Positions 1 to 11,186 are shown, numbered from the stretch's first letter. The stretch is 64,000 nt of DNA from Thauera sp. (GCA_017302295.1 JAFLDS010000009.1:1-64000); one strand, 5' to 3'. Notes: generated by a model from the letters alone, not told the origin. Translations and numbers: made by a program.

Positions 1-312
1 CGCGGCTTGCGCCGCTCCTACAGGCGCGGCGGTCGGGGCGGGGGCGGGCGCTGGTGCGGCCGCTGCGGCGCCCGCTGCCTCGACCTTGATCAGCACCGTG
101 CCTTCGGCCACCTTGTCGCCGATATTGACCAGCACCTCCTTGACCACGCCGGCGTGCGAGGACGGCACGTCCATCGTCGCCTTGTCCGACTCCAGCGTCG
201 CGATCGCATCATCGACCGCAATCGTGTCCCCGACCTTCACGAACAGCTCGATCACCGGCACCGCGTCGAAATCGCCGATGTCGGGCACCTTCACTTCAAT
301 GAGTTGGCTCAT
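1..312 (-). CDS. aceF: Dihydrolipoamide acetyltransferase (PDH E2), N-terminal part
   Basis: Only the first 104 residues are in the window; the gene continues past the left edge. E2 carries acetyl groups on a lipoyl-lysine between E1 (AceE) and CoA in the cytoplasmic pyruvate dehydrogenase complex. The N-terminus MSQLIEVKVPDIGDFD and the lipoylation motif ESDKATMDVPS (Lys about 44) mark a lipoyl domain, followed by the Ala/Pro-rich flexible linker usual in E2. A good ribosome site (AAGGAGA) lies just before the ATG, in the 21-bp gap after aceE, so the two genes are very probably one operon. The number of lipoyl domains and the catalytic core cannot be seen. Confidence 0.93.
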   Translation of the reverse strand, partial: MSQLIEVKVPDIGDFDAVPVIELFVKVGDTIAVDDAIATLESDKATMDVPSSHAGVVKEVLVNIGDKVAEGTVLIKVEAAGAAAAAPAPAPAPTAAPVGAAQAA

Positions 313-333
313 GTTCTCAGTCTCCTTGCGCGC

Positions 334-2997
<2,664 letters not shown>

Positions 2998-3100
2998 GTT
3001 GTCTCCTCTGATTGAATTGCCCGTCGGTGCTTCGCTGCCTTGCAGGGATGATTCCTGCGGTGGCGCGCCCCCTCCGGTATGCTCGGACTTCCGGCCTGCC

Positions 3101-3111
3101 TGGTCTGACCA
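3101..3111. promoter_or_regulatory. GntR/PdhR-type operator between aceE and its regulator
   Basis: TGGTCTGACCA is a perfect inverted repeat of the form TGGT-N3-ACCA, the core recognised by PdhR and related FadR-subfamily GntR regulators. It lies 104 bp upstream of the aceE start and about 160 bp upstream of the regulator start. A plausible sigma-70 promoter for the regulator, TTGATA (3119-3124), 17 bp, TATGGA (3142-3147), begins 7 bp downstream, so a bound regulator could control both directions. The repeat is seen directly; the binding protein is inferred from the adjacent gene. Confidence 0.7.
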
Positions 3112-3272
3112 AGAAATTTTGATAATGCTATCCTTAATATCTATGGAGCCGCAAGGGTCGCTGCTTGCACCTCTCAGGCGCGCTGCAGCGCAGCAATCAA
3201 GGACGTACAATCCGCGACTTCCGCCGCGTGCCTGGAGCGCGCTCAACTACCGATATCCAAGGAGGAGTCGCC

Positions 3273-4076
3273 ATGTCGTCGAGCTCATCATTCAGCGCCG
3301 TCGTGCAGCCGAGGCGTGCGCGCCTGTCCGATACCATTGCCGAGCAGATCGAGGGGCTGATTGCGAGTGGAGAACTCAAGCCTGGAGACAACTTGCCTCC
3401 CGAGCGAGATCTTTCCAAGCAACTGGACGTGTCTCGTCCCTCTTTGCGCGAGGCGCTGCTCGTCCTCGAAAGCAGGGGGTTGCTGCAGGCACGTCGCGGG
3501 GGTGGCTATTGCGTGACTGATGTGACCGCTCCGATCATTACCGATCCGCTGGTGCACCTGCTTCAGCGCCACCCCTCAACGGTTGATGACATCCTGGAAC
3601 TACGCCACGGTATCGAGTGCATCGCAGCTCAGTTCGCGGCTCTTCGCGCCACGGATACGGACATCAAGAAACTGAATGGGCTTGTGACGCGCATGCGAAA
3701 GCGGAAGGACGAATTTGATGCATTCGAAGATGCCGAGCGAGATGTCGAATTCCACATGGCAGTGGCCGAGGCATCTCACAACATCGCGCTGGTGCACGTG
3801 ACGCGCGGCATCTTCAACCTCATGCGTATGAACATGCTGCGCTCGCGGGAGGCGCTCTACCATCAACAGGACAATGTCGGACTGCTCGATGCGCAGCATG
3901 CGGAGATCGCCAAGGCAATCGCTATCCGGGATCCGGCTGCCGCACGAAAAGCGGCGAACCTGCACTTAAGCTTTGTCCAAGCCAGCTTGCGGGAGGTGGC
4001 GATGACGGACGTAGAGCAGCAAGGGGCACGCAGCAAGCGTGTGCGATCTCAACAGCGGGAAGCGGGTACAGACTAG
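3273..4076 (+). CDS. pdhR: PdhR-like GntR (FadR subfamily) regulator
   Basis: A 267-aa DNA-binding regulator with an N-terminal winged helix-turn-helix (residues about 14-80, containing GDNLPPERDLSKQLDVSRPSLREAL) and a C-terminal all-helical FCD ligand domain (about 95-240). This is the architecture of pyruvate-sensing PdhR and lactate-sensing LldR. The start was chosen at MSSSSSFSAVV because AAGGAGGAG sits 5 bp upstream; the open frame extends 36 codons further without a comparable site. Divergence from aceE and the shared TGGT-N3-ACCA operator argue for a PdhR role. The symbol is by analogy; the effector cannot be read from sequence. Confidence 0.85.
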   Translation: MSSSSSFSAVVQPRRARLSDTIAEQIEGLIASGELKPGDNLPPERDLSKQLDVSRPSLREALLVLESRGLLQARRGGGYCVTDVTAPIITDPLVHLLQRHPSTVDDILELRHGIECIAAQFAALRATDTDIKKLNGLVTRMRKRKDEFDAFEDAERDVEFHMAVAEASHNIALVHVTRGIFNLMRMNMLRSREALYHQQDNVGLLDAQHAEIAKAIAIRDPAAARKAANLHLSFVQASLREVAMTDVEQQGARSKRVRSQQREAGTD

Positions 4077-4097
4077 CGTTTCTCAAACGGCAACCGT

Positions 4098-4391
4098 CTA
4101 GTAGCGCGCCTTGTGGAAAGCTTTCCGTAAGGGGCGGCAGCTCTCGCTCACTGAACGCACAAGTTCTGACCAGTCGTCGAACGCATCGATATCCGGATTG
4201 CAGCCGACTGCTTAGGCAATGAACTTCTGGCCTCCATCGGGCCGCTGTTCGTCACGCTCGGCCAGGCAGTACACGCCCTGGTCCCTGACCAGGACGACGC
4301 GGCGTAGATTGGCTGCCGTCTCGGAAAGGACACGCTGCGGGTCGGCGCCCTCGAATCGAGCAGATATGGATGTGTCGCCAGCCAGCGGAAT
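4098..4391 (-). pseudogene. Broken ICE-associated hypothetical gene (internal stop)
   Basis: Read on the minus strand, a coherent peptide runs from IPLAGDTSISARFEGADP through VLVRDQGVYCLAERDEQRP to GGQKFIA. It meets TAA at 4212-4214, then continues in the same frame as AVGCNPDIDAFDDWSELVRS to a second stop at 4098-4100. A single base change (TAC to TAA) would explain the break. No ATG or GTG start is visible; the reading begins at an ATT six bases after GGAGG, so the start may also be damaged. It is the distal gene of the ICE module. I do not recognise the domain; a DUF3085-like protein is a guess. Confidence 0.45.
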
Positions 4392-4397
4392 GCGGAA

Positions 4398-4420
4398 CCT
4401 CCCGCCGGGTGAGCGGGAGG
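4398..4420. repeat. Hairpin between the two broken ICE genes
   Basis: CCTCCCGC (4398-4405) and GCGGGAGG (4413-4420) form a perfect 8-bp stem with a 7-base loop. There is no T tract on either strand, so it is not a typical intrinsic terminator. On the minus strand the GGAGG of the stem could act as the ribosome site of the following gene. Confidence 0.5.
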
Positions 4421-4431
4421 CTGCGCGGGGG

Positions 4432-5230
4432 TCAGTGCCGGACAGACTTGCGACCGGACAGGCAGTGCACGCGGATGCGCCGCCAACTCCCATCGTCGAT
4501 GAGGCGCTCAAGCGTCTCGCCAAGAGCATCAAAGAACACTTCATCGACCCGTTCGACCAGTTCTCGGTCACGGTGCAGTTCGACCGCGTAAAGGTCGAGG
4601 CCGCGCTTGTACTGGACAGCGACCCGCCCCTGGAACTTTGCCGTGACCACCGTGAAGGCGATGGTCGGCGGCGTCGCGATGATGTCCTTGGGCAGCGGAT
4701 CGATCCAGGTAAAGTCCCGCGCGCCGGCATCCACCAGCAGATGGGTGATACGCCGGAAACCGTCGGGAGCTGGCAACTCTTCCATCTGCTGGATAAGCGC
4801 CTGCAGCTCGGGGCAGCGAGGTACCGGGATCGGCAGCTTCGCCGGCGCGGAACCGAGCACGAACCGCTGCACCGTGTACGGCTTGCCGTCGGCGGTGAAC
4901 TCGGTGTGCTCCTCGGGCGTGTCCGCGCGCTGACCGTCGAAACGGCGTCTGACGTAGGGTTCGACCTGCACCTTGGCGCCCTCGTCGGGAACTTCGGTGA
5001 CAAGCGAGCGATCGAGCACCGCAAACTCGGCCCGTCCCGTCTTGACGACGATAGCCTCGTCGGTGGTGGCGATGACCCTGCCCTCGAAAGGGTTCGGGTC
5101 GATGTGAAAGCCCAGCGTCGAAATTCTTGGGCTCGCCGTCGAAGATGTTGAACTTGAACGAACGGACGTTGGACGGCACATGACCGACGACAAGCGTTCG
5201 CATCTGTGCACGGATGGCTTGGGTGTCCAT
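4432..5230 (-). pseudogene. Frameshifted ICE-conserved protein of unknown function
   Basis: The protein starts at 5230 as MDTQAIRAQMRTLVVGHVPS and reads to FNIFDGEPKNFDA. It then has to change frame near 5113-5118 to continue as LGFHIDPNPFEGRVIATTDEAIV and on to GRKSVRH at 4432. Without the frame change the first part soon loses family character. The restored product would be about 266 aa. The shift is consistent with loss of two bases from an original D-A-L-G coding stretch, or with a sequencing error. I know of no function; the gene lies downstream of topB in related elements. It is separated from topB here by about 750 bp without genes. Confidence 0.6.
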
Positions 5231-5982
5231 GGGGAGGCTCCTTGTGGCAACCAAGGGACTCCCGCCCGCAAGGGAGGTCGATCCCTTGAGGGTGAGGTGG
5301 ATGGACGCAGGTGCGCCCGGAGAACGAAACGACCAGCACGGTGATCCGCGCTGCAGTCTTGAAGGTCTCGACTGCCTGGGCATGGTGCTGACAACTGTCA
5401 GCAACGCATGGCCTGAGGATGGGCGCGCAGCATGGGTGCCGTCGTAGCGAAAACCGAATCGCAGACGGCCCGCTTTGGGGCAGTGGTCCGCATCAAGGAA
5501 CAAGGCCAGGACCAGGGCGCCGAAGGCCACGCGGGCCTTCGGCTGGAGAGGAAGAAGAACCACCTGTGGGCTGCGTCAGCGCTGGCCGTCGTCAAAGCCG
5601 TTCGCTGCGTCAGCAATCGCACCCGACCCGTTTCGTGGCTGGGGCCGGCAACCTCTGGCGTGCATCCACACACAAAGGGAGCCCGATGTTTCGCCGGCGG
5701 GCACCGGCACGGACTACCCTCGGCCCAAGGGGCCTCCTCACGGCTCGCTTGGCGGCAAGCCGTCGGGAAGCCCCTCATGGCCGAAGCAAGACACACCGAT
5801 CAAGGGAATGGCGGTGGGCGCGATTCGGGGAGCAGTGGCCTTCTCGCCCCGTTGTCCGATGGCGGGCAGACGGGGCGCGCGCACCGTTGCAGAAGGAGAC
5901 GTGCACTGGGGGTCCCGCGAAACGCGGGACGCTTGCCCCACCACCGGGGACGCGGCTGGCAAGGCAGAGGGATGCGTAGGCG
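5231..5982. other. 752-bp gene-free interval with strong hairpins
   Basis: No convincing coding frame was found: overlapping frames on both strands have the Arg/Ala/Pro-rich composition of shadow frames and none has a good ribosome site. Structure is visible. A perfect 9-bp stem CCGAAGGCC/GGCCTTCGG has a 5-base loop (5520-5542). A perfect 8-bp stem GTCCCGCG/CGCGGGAC has an AAA loop (5912-5930), 53 bp beyond the topB stop. An 11-bp direct repeat GCTGCGTCAGC occurs at 5570-5580 and 5604-5614. It could be a long untranslated leader or a non-coding RNA. Confidence 0.5.
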
Positions 5983-7998
5983 TCAGGTCGGCTTGGGTAC
6001 TGCGCGCCGCTTCCGTGGCCCTTCGCGCTTGCTTGCCGAGGACTCGAGCGGCAGCGTGCCCGTGCAGTCTGGATAACGGCTGCATGACCAGAACGCGCCA
6101 TTCCTTCCGGCACGCTGGTGCATCTGCGTGCCGCACTGCGGACAAGGCGGCGACGGCGGCAGCGGGATGGAAAGCGTCGTGCCCCGATGCTCCTGCACGA
6201 GCTGGGCCACCCAGGCGGATTGCTTGGCGATGAAGGTGTCCAGCGTCATCTGGCCGGCCTCGATCATGTCGAGCGCCTGCTCCCAGATGGCGGTCATGCC
6301 GGGATCGGCGATGGCGGCCGGGACAGCGTCGATGAGCGTGAAGGCCGCAGCCGACGCGCGGATGGTGCGGCCCTTCCTCAGCAGGTAGCCGCGATCGAGC
6401 AGGCCCGTGATCGTGCTGGCGCGCGTGGCCTCGGTGCCGATGCCCGTCGTCTCCTTCAGCTTCTGCTTCAGACGCGGGTCGTCCACCAACTTGGCCACGC
6501 CCTTCATCGCCTTGACAAGTTCGCCCTGGGTGTAGGGCTGGGGCGGCAGCGTTTTCAACGCCTTCAGCTCGACCTGCTCGACCCCACAGCGCAATCCGCT
6601 CGCCAGTGGCGGCAGCACCTGGCTGCGCTGCGCTTCCACACCATCGGCGGCGTCTGGCTCCGGTGTCGCCAGTACCTGGCGCCAGCCGATCACGGCGATC
6701 TGCTTGCCCACCGCCACGAGCGGCTGACCGCCGCAAGCGAGCTGCGCCACCGTGCGGTCGAACTCATGGTGCGGGAGGAACTGCGCGAGGTAATGGGCGC
6801 GGATCAGCCGGTAGACGGCCAGCTCCTTCGCGTTCATGGCCGACAGGTTGGCGGGCTCCAGCGTCGGAATGATGCCGTGGTGCGCCGTCACCTTGCCGTC
6901 GTTCCAGGCGCGCGAACGCTGGTTGCGGTCGAGTTCGCCGATCAAGGGTTTCAGGCTGGGATCGGTGGCGAGCAGTGCATCGAGCACCGTCGGCACTTCG
7001 GCAAGCATGCTTTCGGGCAAATATCCCGAGTCGCTGCGCGGATAGGTCGTCGCCTTGTGTGTCTCGTACAGCGCCTGCGCGATGTCGAGCGTCTCCTGCA
7101 CCTCGAGGCCGAGCTGACGCGAACACACTTCCTGCAAGGTGCCCAGATCGAACGGCAGCGGTGGTGCCTCGCGCATGCGTTCGGTGTCCACCGACACGAC
7201 CTGCGCATCGCGTACCGCGCGAAGGCGATCTGCAGCCTGCTGCGCCACCGTCTGTTGAAGGCAGCGATCCGCTGCATCCGTGCTGCCTTCGGGCGGCATC
7301 CAGCTCGCGGTGAAGGACTGGCCGGCATGGACAAGCAGCACATCCACGGTCCAATACGGCACGGAGACGAAGCGCGCGATCTCGCGATCACGATCCACGA
7401 CCAACTTCAGCGTCGGCGTCTGCACGCGGCCCACCGACAACACGCCGGTATAGCCAGCCTGGCGCCCCAGCAGTGTGAACAAGCGGCTCAGGTTCATCCC
7501 GATCAGCCAGTCGGCGCGCGATCGGGCGAGTGCGGAGAAATACAGTGGCAGCGTCTCGGCGGACGGCTTGAGCGCCCCCAGCGCCTTGCGGATCGACGCA
7601 TCGTTGAGCGCCGACAGCCAAAGGCGCTGAATCGGACCGCGGTAGCCGCATAGGTCGATGATCTCGCGGGCGATCATCTCGCCCTCGCGGTCGGCGTCGG
7701 TCGCAATAACCAGCTCGCCCGCCTTGGCCACGAGCTGCTGCACGAGCTTGAATTGCGCTGCGGTCGCCGCCTTGGGCTCGACACGCCAACGTTCAGGAAG
7801 AATGGGCAGTTGCTCGATGGCCCAGCGCTTGTATTGCTCGCCGTATCCTTCGGGCGGAACCGCCTCCACGAGATGACCGATGCACCAGGTCACGACGACA
7901 CCTGCGCCGCTGTAGCAGCCATTGCTGCGTTGACCGGCGCCCAGCACACGGGCGATGTCCTTGCCCTGGGAGGGCTTCTCGCACAGGAAAACGCGCAT
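5983..7998 (-). CDS. topB: DNA topoisomerase III, ICE type
   Basis: Type IA topoisomerase that relaxes or decatenates DNA through single-strand passage, here probably serving ICE replication. It is 671 aa. The Toprim domain carries DADREGE (residues 101-107), the catalytic tyrosine is in TTYPRSD (Tyr319, similar to Tyr328 of E. coli TopB), and the C-terminal zinc finger is CPQC...CSRYPDC. It is the last intact gene of the minus-strand ICE module; upstream lie a perfect palindrome at 8206-8228 and ssb. Host TopB enzymes have the same motifs, but the neighbours show that this is the element's copy. Confidence 0.93.
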   Translation of the reverse strand: MRVFLCEKPSQGKDIARVLGAGQRSNGCYSGAGVVVTWCIGHLVEAVPPEGYGEQYKRWAIEQLPILPERWRVEPKAATAAQFKLVQQLVAKAGELVIATDADREGEMIAREIIDLCGYRGPIQRLWLSALNDASIRKALGALKPSAETLPLYFSALARSRADWLIGMNLSRLFTLLGRQAGYTGVLSVGRVQTPTLKLVVDRDREIARFVSVPYWTVDVLLVHAGQSFTASWMPPEGSTDAADRCLQQTVAQQAADRLRAVRDAQVVSVDTERMREAPPLPFDLGTLQEVCSRQLGLEVQETLDIAQALYETHKATTYPRSDSGYLPESMLAEVPTVLDALLATDPSLKPLIGELDRNQRSRAWNDGKVTAHHGIIPTLEPANLSAMNAKELAVYRLIRAHYLAQFLPHHEFDRTVAQLACGGQPLVAVGKQIAVIGWRQVLATPEPDAADGVEAQRSQVLPPLASGLRCGVEQVELKALKTLPPQPYTQGELVKAMKGVAKLVDDPRLKQKLKETTGIGTEATRASTITGLLDRGYLLRKGRTIRASAAAFTLIDAVPAAIADPGMTAIWEQALDMIEAGQMTLDTFIAKQSAWVAQLVQEHRGTTLSIPLPPSPPCPQCGTQMHQRAGRNGAFWSCSRYPDCTGTLPLESSASKREGPRKRRAVPKPT

Positions 7999-8205
7999 GA
8001 AGCCCCCCGGGAAATGTGCGGTTCATCGGATGAGGGTCAGCATGGCGGGGCCAGGAGATGCCGGCAGCAAGGAAGTCGATTGGTGCGGACACCGCTTTGC
8101 GATTGGCAGGCGGTCCGTTGCTGCAGCGGTGCGGATAGACCGCGGGAGTTGGCACAGCAAGAGCGTCGTTTCGGGAGGGCGGCTGGAACTCCCTGGACAA
8201 CCTTG

Positions 8206-8228
8206 GAGCTATCCCCTGGGGATAGCTC
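8206..8228. repeat. Palindrome A, copy 1 (upstream of topB)
   Basis: A perfect 11-bp inverted repeat, GAGCTATCCCC / GGGGATAGCTC, around a single T. It lies in the 297-bp gap between the ssb stop (8296) and the topB start (7998). The same core occurs at 10128-10144 and 11187-11207. No T tract follows on either strand, so an operator or replication-protein site is more likely than a terminator. Confidence 0.75.
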
Positions 8229-8295
8229 GCTGGTGCATCGCGGGCGTACGACGGTTGCTACAGCCGCCCTCTGGGGAGCGGCGATGGGCGAATTA

Positions 8296-8676
8296 CTATC
8301 CGCCGACCGGCTTGGCACTGAGCGCCACCGACTCGATGCGGTATGGCAGGATGCCCACGCGCCGGGCCTCGACCTTGAACGTGACGCGCTCGTTCTCGTC
8401 GGCATCCTCCCACTCGTCGCGCACAGTGCGGCCCTCGACCAGCACCCGCATGCCCTTCTGGTACAGCGTCTTCCAGTGTTCGGCCTCGCGATGCCACAGT
8501 TCCACTGGCGCCCAGAAGCCGCCGCGATCTTCATAATCGCCGTCCTTCTTCGGGATCGGGTTGTCGAAATAGACGTTCAGTCGAAGCAGCCGGCGCGGCT
8601 CGTCGTTGCCGTTCTGGAATTCGCGGTAGTCCGGCGCCGAACCGATGTTGCCCTCGCCGACGAAGTGCGTGCTCAT
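8296..8676 (-). CDS. ssb: Single-stranded DNA-binding protein, ICE type
   Basis: A 126-aa single-stranded DNA-binding protein with an OB-fold core (for example GMRVLVEGRTVRDEWEDADE) but without the acidic DDDIPF-like tail of host SSB. This is usual for the SSB carried by this class of ICE. The start at MSTHFVGEGNIGSAPDYREF overlaps the stop of the preceding DUF3158 gene (8673-8676), indicating translational coupling. It probably protects element DNA during transfer or plasmid-like replication alongside TopB. Confidence 0.85.
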   Translation of the reverse strand: MSTHFVGEGNIGSAPDYREFQNGNDEPRRLLRLNVYFDNPIPKKDGDYEDRGGFWAPVELWHREAEHWKTLYQKGMRVLVEGRTVRDEWEDADENERVTFKVEARRVGILPYRIESVALSAKPVGG

Positions 8677-9221
8677 GGTGACTCCTTGGTGGTGGATGGA
8701 ACGGGCGCGGTATGCCCGTGGACACGGCGCAGGTAAGCCGCTTCGGCCTGCGCGGCCTTGCTGGCGCACGCCTGGGCTTGGCGAGCGATGCTGTGAGTCA
8801 GGCTGATCTGCATGTTCAGCACGATGCGCTGCAGCTCCATCGCATACAGCTCGTCAATCAGCGCGGCCGGCGTCGCGGAGTTGGCCAGCAGAGCCTCCCA
8901 CAACGCCACGCCCATTGAAGAACGGTCGAGATTGCGCCAGCGCAGGAAGGTCGTCCCTGCGCCAGTCGTCTGCTGGGCCAGTTGCACGCCGAGCAGGCTG
9001 AAGGGGTAGGCGCGAGCCTGGGGCAACACGCGTCGCTGTGCCAGGCCGATCACGCCATCACGCAGCGCCGTGCACTGGCTGGCCCAGTTCTCCAGACTCC
9101 CCTTACCCTTAAAAGGCTGTAAAAGGCCTTTTAGGTAGCCTGCGTGTTCCAGCCGCTGGAAGTCCGCCTGTTCCAGCGCCACGAAGCGCGTGGCGTGGCT
9201 GATGGGGGGCGATGCTGTCAT
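8673..9221 (-). CDS. DUF3158 family ICE protein
   Basis: A 182-aa protein of the DUF3158 family, found between the TIGR03761 protein and SSB in PFGI-1/PAGI-2-type elements. It starts at MTASPPISHATRFVALEQAD. No catalytic motif is visible; the C-terminal half is rich in Ala and Gln and probably helical. It overlaps both neighbours by 4 bp (ATGA at each end), so the three genes are translated as one unit. No experimental function is known to me; context suggests a part in ICE replication or maintenance. Confidence 0.75.
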   Translation of the reverse strand: MTASPPISHATRFVALEQADFQRLEHAGYLKGLLQPFKGKGSLENWASQCTALRDGVIGLAQRRVLPQARAYPFSLLGVQLAQQTTGAGTTFLRWRNLDRSSMGVALWEALLANSATPAALIDELYAMELQRIVLNMQISLTHSIARQAQACASKAAQAEAAYLRRVHGHTAPVPSTTKESP

Positions 9222-10006
9222 GCGGCGGCCCCCTCGTCACCTGCCCGACCATCGGAGGCGCCATCCGTGTGCACCGGGGCATCGGGCTCGAGGACGGGTG
9301 CAGCAGGCGGTGTGTCGTGCTTGCTCGTCCGCCGCGCGATCGGTGGCGCGAACCGCGAGCGGTGCATGCCTTCCAGCACCTGCTGTGGCAGCTCGCCGAA
9401 TTTCTCCAGCGCCGCTCGTGCCGCCGCGTTCTTCACCGCGAAGTCGGCGCGCGTCGTGCCCGAGTAGCGGTACTGCTGGGCCAGCGAGAACAGGCTGCGC
9501 AGCGCGTGTGCGCCCTCATTGAGCCAGCGCTCCAAGGTGCTGCGGTCGATCAGCGCCGTGTGGTGCGCCAGGATGAGCTTGCGTGCCAAGTCGTCGTAGT
9601 CGGCCAGCAGATACACCGCCATGAAGCCGAGCTGTGCATTCACGAACAGCGGCAGCTTCACCGGCTGCACATTCATGTTCTCGCCCAGCGACAGCGCCGG
9701 TGGCACGTCGGCCAGGGCCTGATCCACCTGTTCGCGCAGGGTCTCCAGGCGGGTCTTGGTGTCGGCGAGCTTGTCCTCGATCCGCAACATCCACCAGTCC
9801 GAGTACGGGTCGTCCTGCTCCGCGCCGCGCTTCATCTTGTTCATGGCGCCGATGAAACCGTTGAGACCGATGATGCCGGGACGCCCCTCGGTCGGTGCAC
9901 GGCCGTGCCAGATGCGAGAGGCGTGGTGCGTGTGCAGCGTCAGCGACATCGCGCTGCGCAACGATCCGAGATTCAGTTGCAGGGGTTCTGTGCGTTCGTT
10001 GGCCAT
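9218..10006 (-). CDS. TIGR03761 (PFL_4669) family ICE protein
   Basis: A 262-aa protein of the TIGR03761 integrating-conjugative-element family. Characteristic stretches are MSLTLHTHHASRIWHGRAP and GRPGIIGLNGFIGAMNKMKRG near the N-terminus. The last 45 residues are Pro/Ala-rich and probably disordered. No enzyme motif is visible. The stop overlaps the DUF3158 start. Upstream, within 140 bp of its start, is the second copy of palindrome A (10128-10144), placing this gene first in a TIGR03761-DUF3158-ssb-topB transcription unit. Confidence 0.8.
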   Translation of the reverse strand: MANERTEPLQLNLGSLRSAMSLTLHTHHASRIWHGRAPTEGRPGIIGLNGFIGAMNKMKRGAEQDDPYSDWWMLRIEDKLADTKTRLETLREQVDQALADVPPALSLGENMNVQPVKLPLFVNAQLGFMAVYLLADYDDLARKLILAHHTALIDRSTLERWLNEGAHALRSLFSLAQQYRYSGTTRADFAVKNAAARAALEKFGELPQQVLEGMHRSRFAPPIARRTSKHDTPPAAPVLEPDAPVHTDGASDGRAGDEGAAA

Positions 10007-10127
10007 CGGAGCGACTCGTGGTGAAGAAGCGAGTCGCCAGCATCGGCATCGGCCGGAAGGCTTTCAGTCAACAAACCGCAGCCCATGCGCGCCCGGTTTG
10101 ATCCGCACGGAAGGCTGTGTGTGCCGG

Positions 10128-10144
10128 CTATCCCCTGGGGATAG
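10128..10144. repeat. Palindrome A, copy 2 (upstream of TIGR03761 gene)
   Basis: CTATCCCC / GGGGATAG around a single T, perfect over 8 bp per arm. It is located 122 bp upstream of the TIGR03761 start and 46 bp beyond the RES toxin stop. It shares its core with 8206-8228 and 11187-11207. Confidence 0.75.
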
Positions 10145-10189
10145 GGTTCCGACCGGCAAGGGGCCGGAAGGTGAGACGGCGTTGCGTTG

Positions 10190-10717
10190 TCAGCGCTTCC
10201 AGCTGGATTGGTCGCGGGGTAACCGCCCGTCGGGATCATTGACCACGACGGAATTGCCGTCCTTGAGTCGATCCACGTACACGACGACATTGGTGCCGCC
10301 GTCGTTCGCCTGACTGGGGAACAGGATCCCCGCGTGGCCCTGGGCCAGCACCATGTCGCCCAGCACCCAAGTAGGCGGCTCGATGTGCAGGTCGAATTTC
10401 AGGTGGCGCCAGTCCTCACGCCAGTCGTGCCACAGCTCATCCCAAGAATCGCCCTGGTGGAGTTGCCGCAGATCGACCAGTCTGCGCAAAGTGACGGTGT
10501 ACGAACACATCGTGCAGGGCGACAGGAAGGGCGAGGTCTGCTGGTACTCGCGCAATGCGGTCACCTCCTCCAGCGACAGATACAGCGCCTCGATGCCCTC
10601 CCGGTTGAAGCGCCCACCCTTGGCCGCCGCACCGGCGCCGCTGGTGGGCCGGCTGGCCCACTGCGGGGTATGCGCGCGGAACAGTGTGGTGCCGGGCGGC
10701 AGGTCGTGGAGGATCAT
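10190..10717 (-). CDS. RES-domain toxin of a RES/Xre toxin-antitoxin pair
   Basis: A 175-aa RES-family protein. RES toxins act on NAD+ (degradation or ADP-ribosylation) and stop growth. The family's conserved Arg, Glu and Ser are represented by FRAH (Arg14), the segment ALYLSLEEVTALREY (Glu about 50-51) and later serines. The start overlaps the antitoxin stop as ATGA (10714-10717), the usual antitoxin-first arrangement. It lies inside the ICE replication module, between the STY4528 and TIGR03761 genes, so it may serve element maintenance. I infer activity from domain and context only. Confidence 0.85.
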   Translation of the reverse strand: MILHDLPPGTTLFRAHTPQWASRPTSGAGAAAKGGRFNREGIEALYLSLEEVTALREYQQTSPFLSPCTMCSYTVTLRRLVDLRQLHQGDSWDELWHDWREDWRHLKFDLHIEPPTWVLGDMVLAQGHAGILFPSQANDGGTNVVVYVDRLKDGNSVVVNDPDGRLPRDQSSWKR

Positions 10718-11085
10718 CCGGTGAACCCCGCACTGATCGACTCCAAGTAATCGATCGCATCGTCGGTGCGTCCTTCCTGCACCAACTGCAGCAGGGTCTT
10801 GTGGCGGAAAGCCGGGATGGGCTCGTTCTTGACCATGAAAAGCGCACGCGCGGTGTTCGGCTGCACTGCCGTGGCGGCCGACAGCACCCGCATGAGATCG
10901 CGCAGCGCGGCCTGCAGTCGCGGGGACTCAGGGTGAGTGCGCAGGGTGTTGCGGTGCACCCCGGCCAGCGTGGCCAAGTCCTGGTACTGCAGACCAAACG
11001 CATCGGCGACGCCCGTGGCGGAGATGTGGGACGTGCCGGCTTCACGCACCGACTCAAGCACGTCCGCGAAAGCGATAGAGGCCAT
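10714..11085 (-). CDS. Xre/MbcA/ParS-type antitoxin of the RES pair
   Basis: A 123-aa antitoxin. The N-terminal helix-turn-helix (about residues 20-60, with ATGVADAFGLQYQDLATLAG and VHRNTLRTHPESPRLQ) is followed by a C-terminal toxin-binding domain ending in TDDAIDYLESISAGF, as in antitoxins of RES toxins. The frame is open further upstream, but MASIAFADVLESVRE is the natural start. It is translationally coupled to the toxin. Copy 3 of palindrome A lies about 100 bp upstream, at the end of the preceding gene, and could belong to the promoter region. Confidence 0.85.
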   Translation of the reverse strand: MASIAFADVLESVREAGTSHISATGVADAFGLQYQDLATLAGVHRNTLRTHPESPRLQAALRDLMRVLSAATAVQPNTARALFMVKNEPIPAFRHKTLLQLVQEGRTDDAIDYLESISAGFTG

Positions 11086-11186
11086 GGCGCTGCTCCCATA
11101 GGCAAGGAATCGTGCGCATATTATACGCACAGTTAACGCACAGTGCAAAGCAGCTCTCCGTTCCCTGCCGGAAGACTCCCTGTCCC

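Noticed and set aside
8206-8228. Palindrome A as an intrinsic terminator
   Set aside because: None of the three copies is followed by a T tract on either strand, and each lies upstream of a gene rather than just after an operon.
9107-9135. A/T-rich repeat with an AAAAGGCCTTTT palindrome
   Set aside because: It lies inside the DUF3158 coding frame and encodes a coherent segment (YLKGLLQPFKGKG), so it is probably only codon choice.
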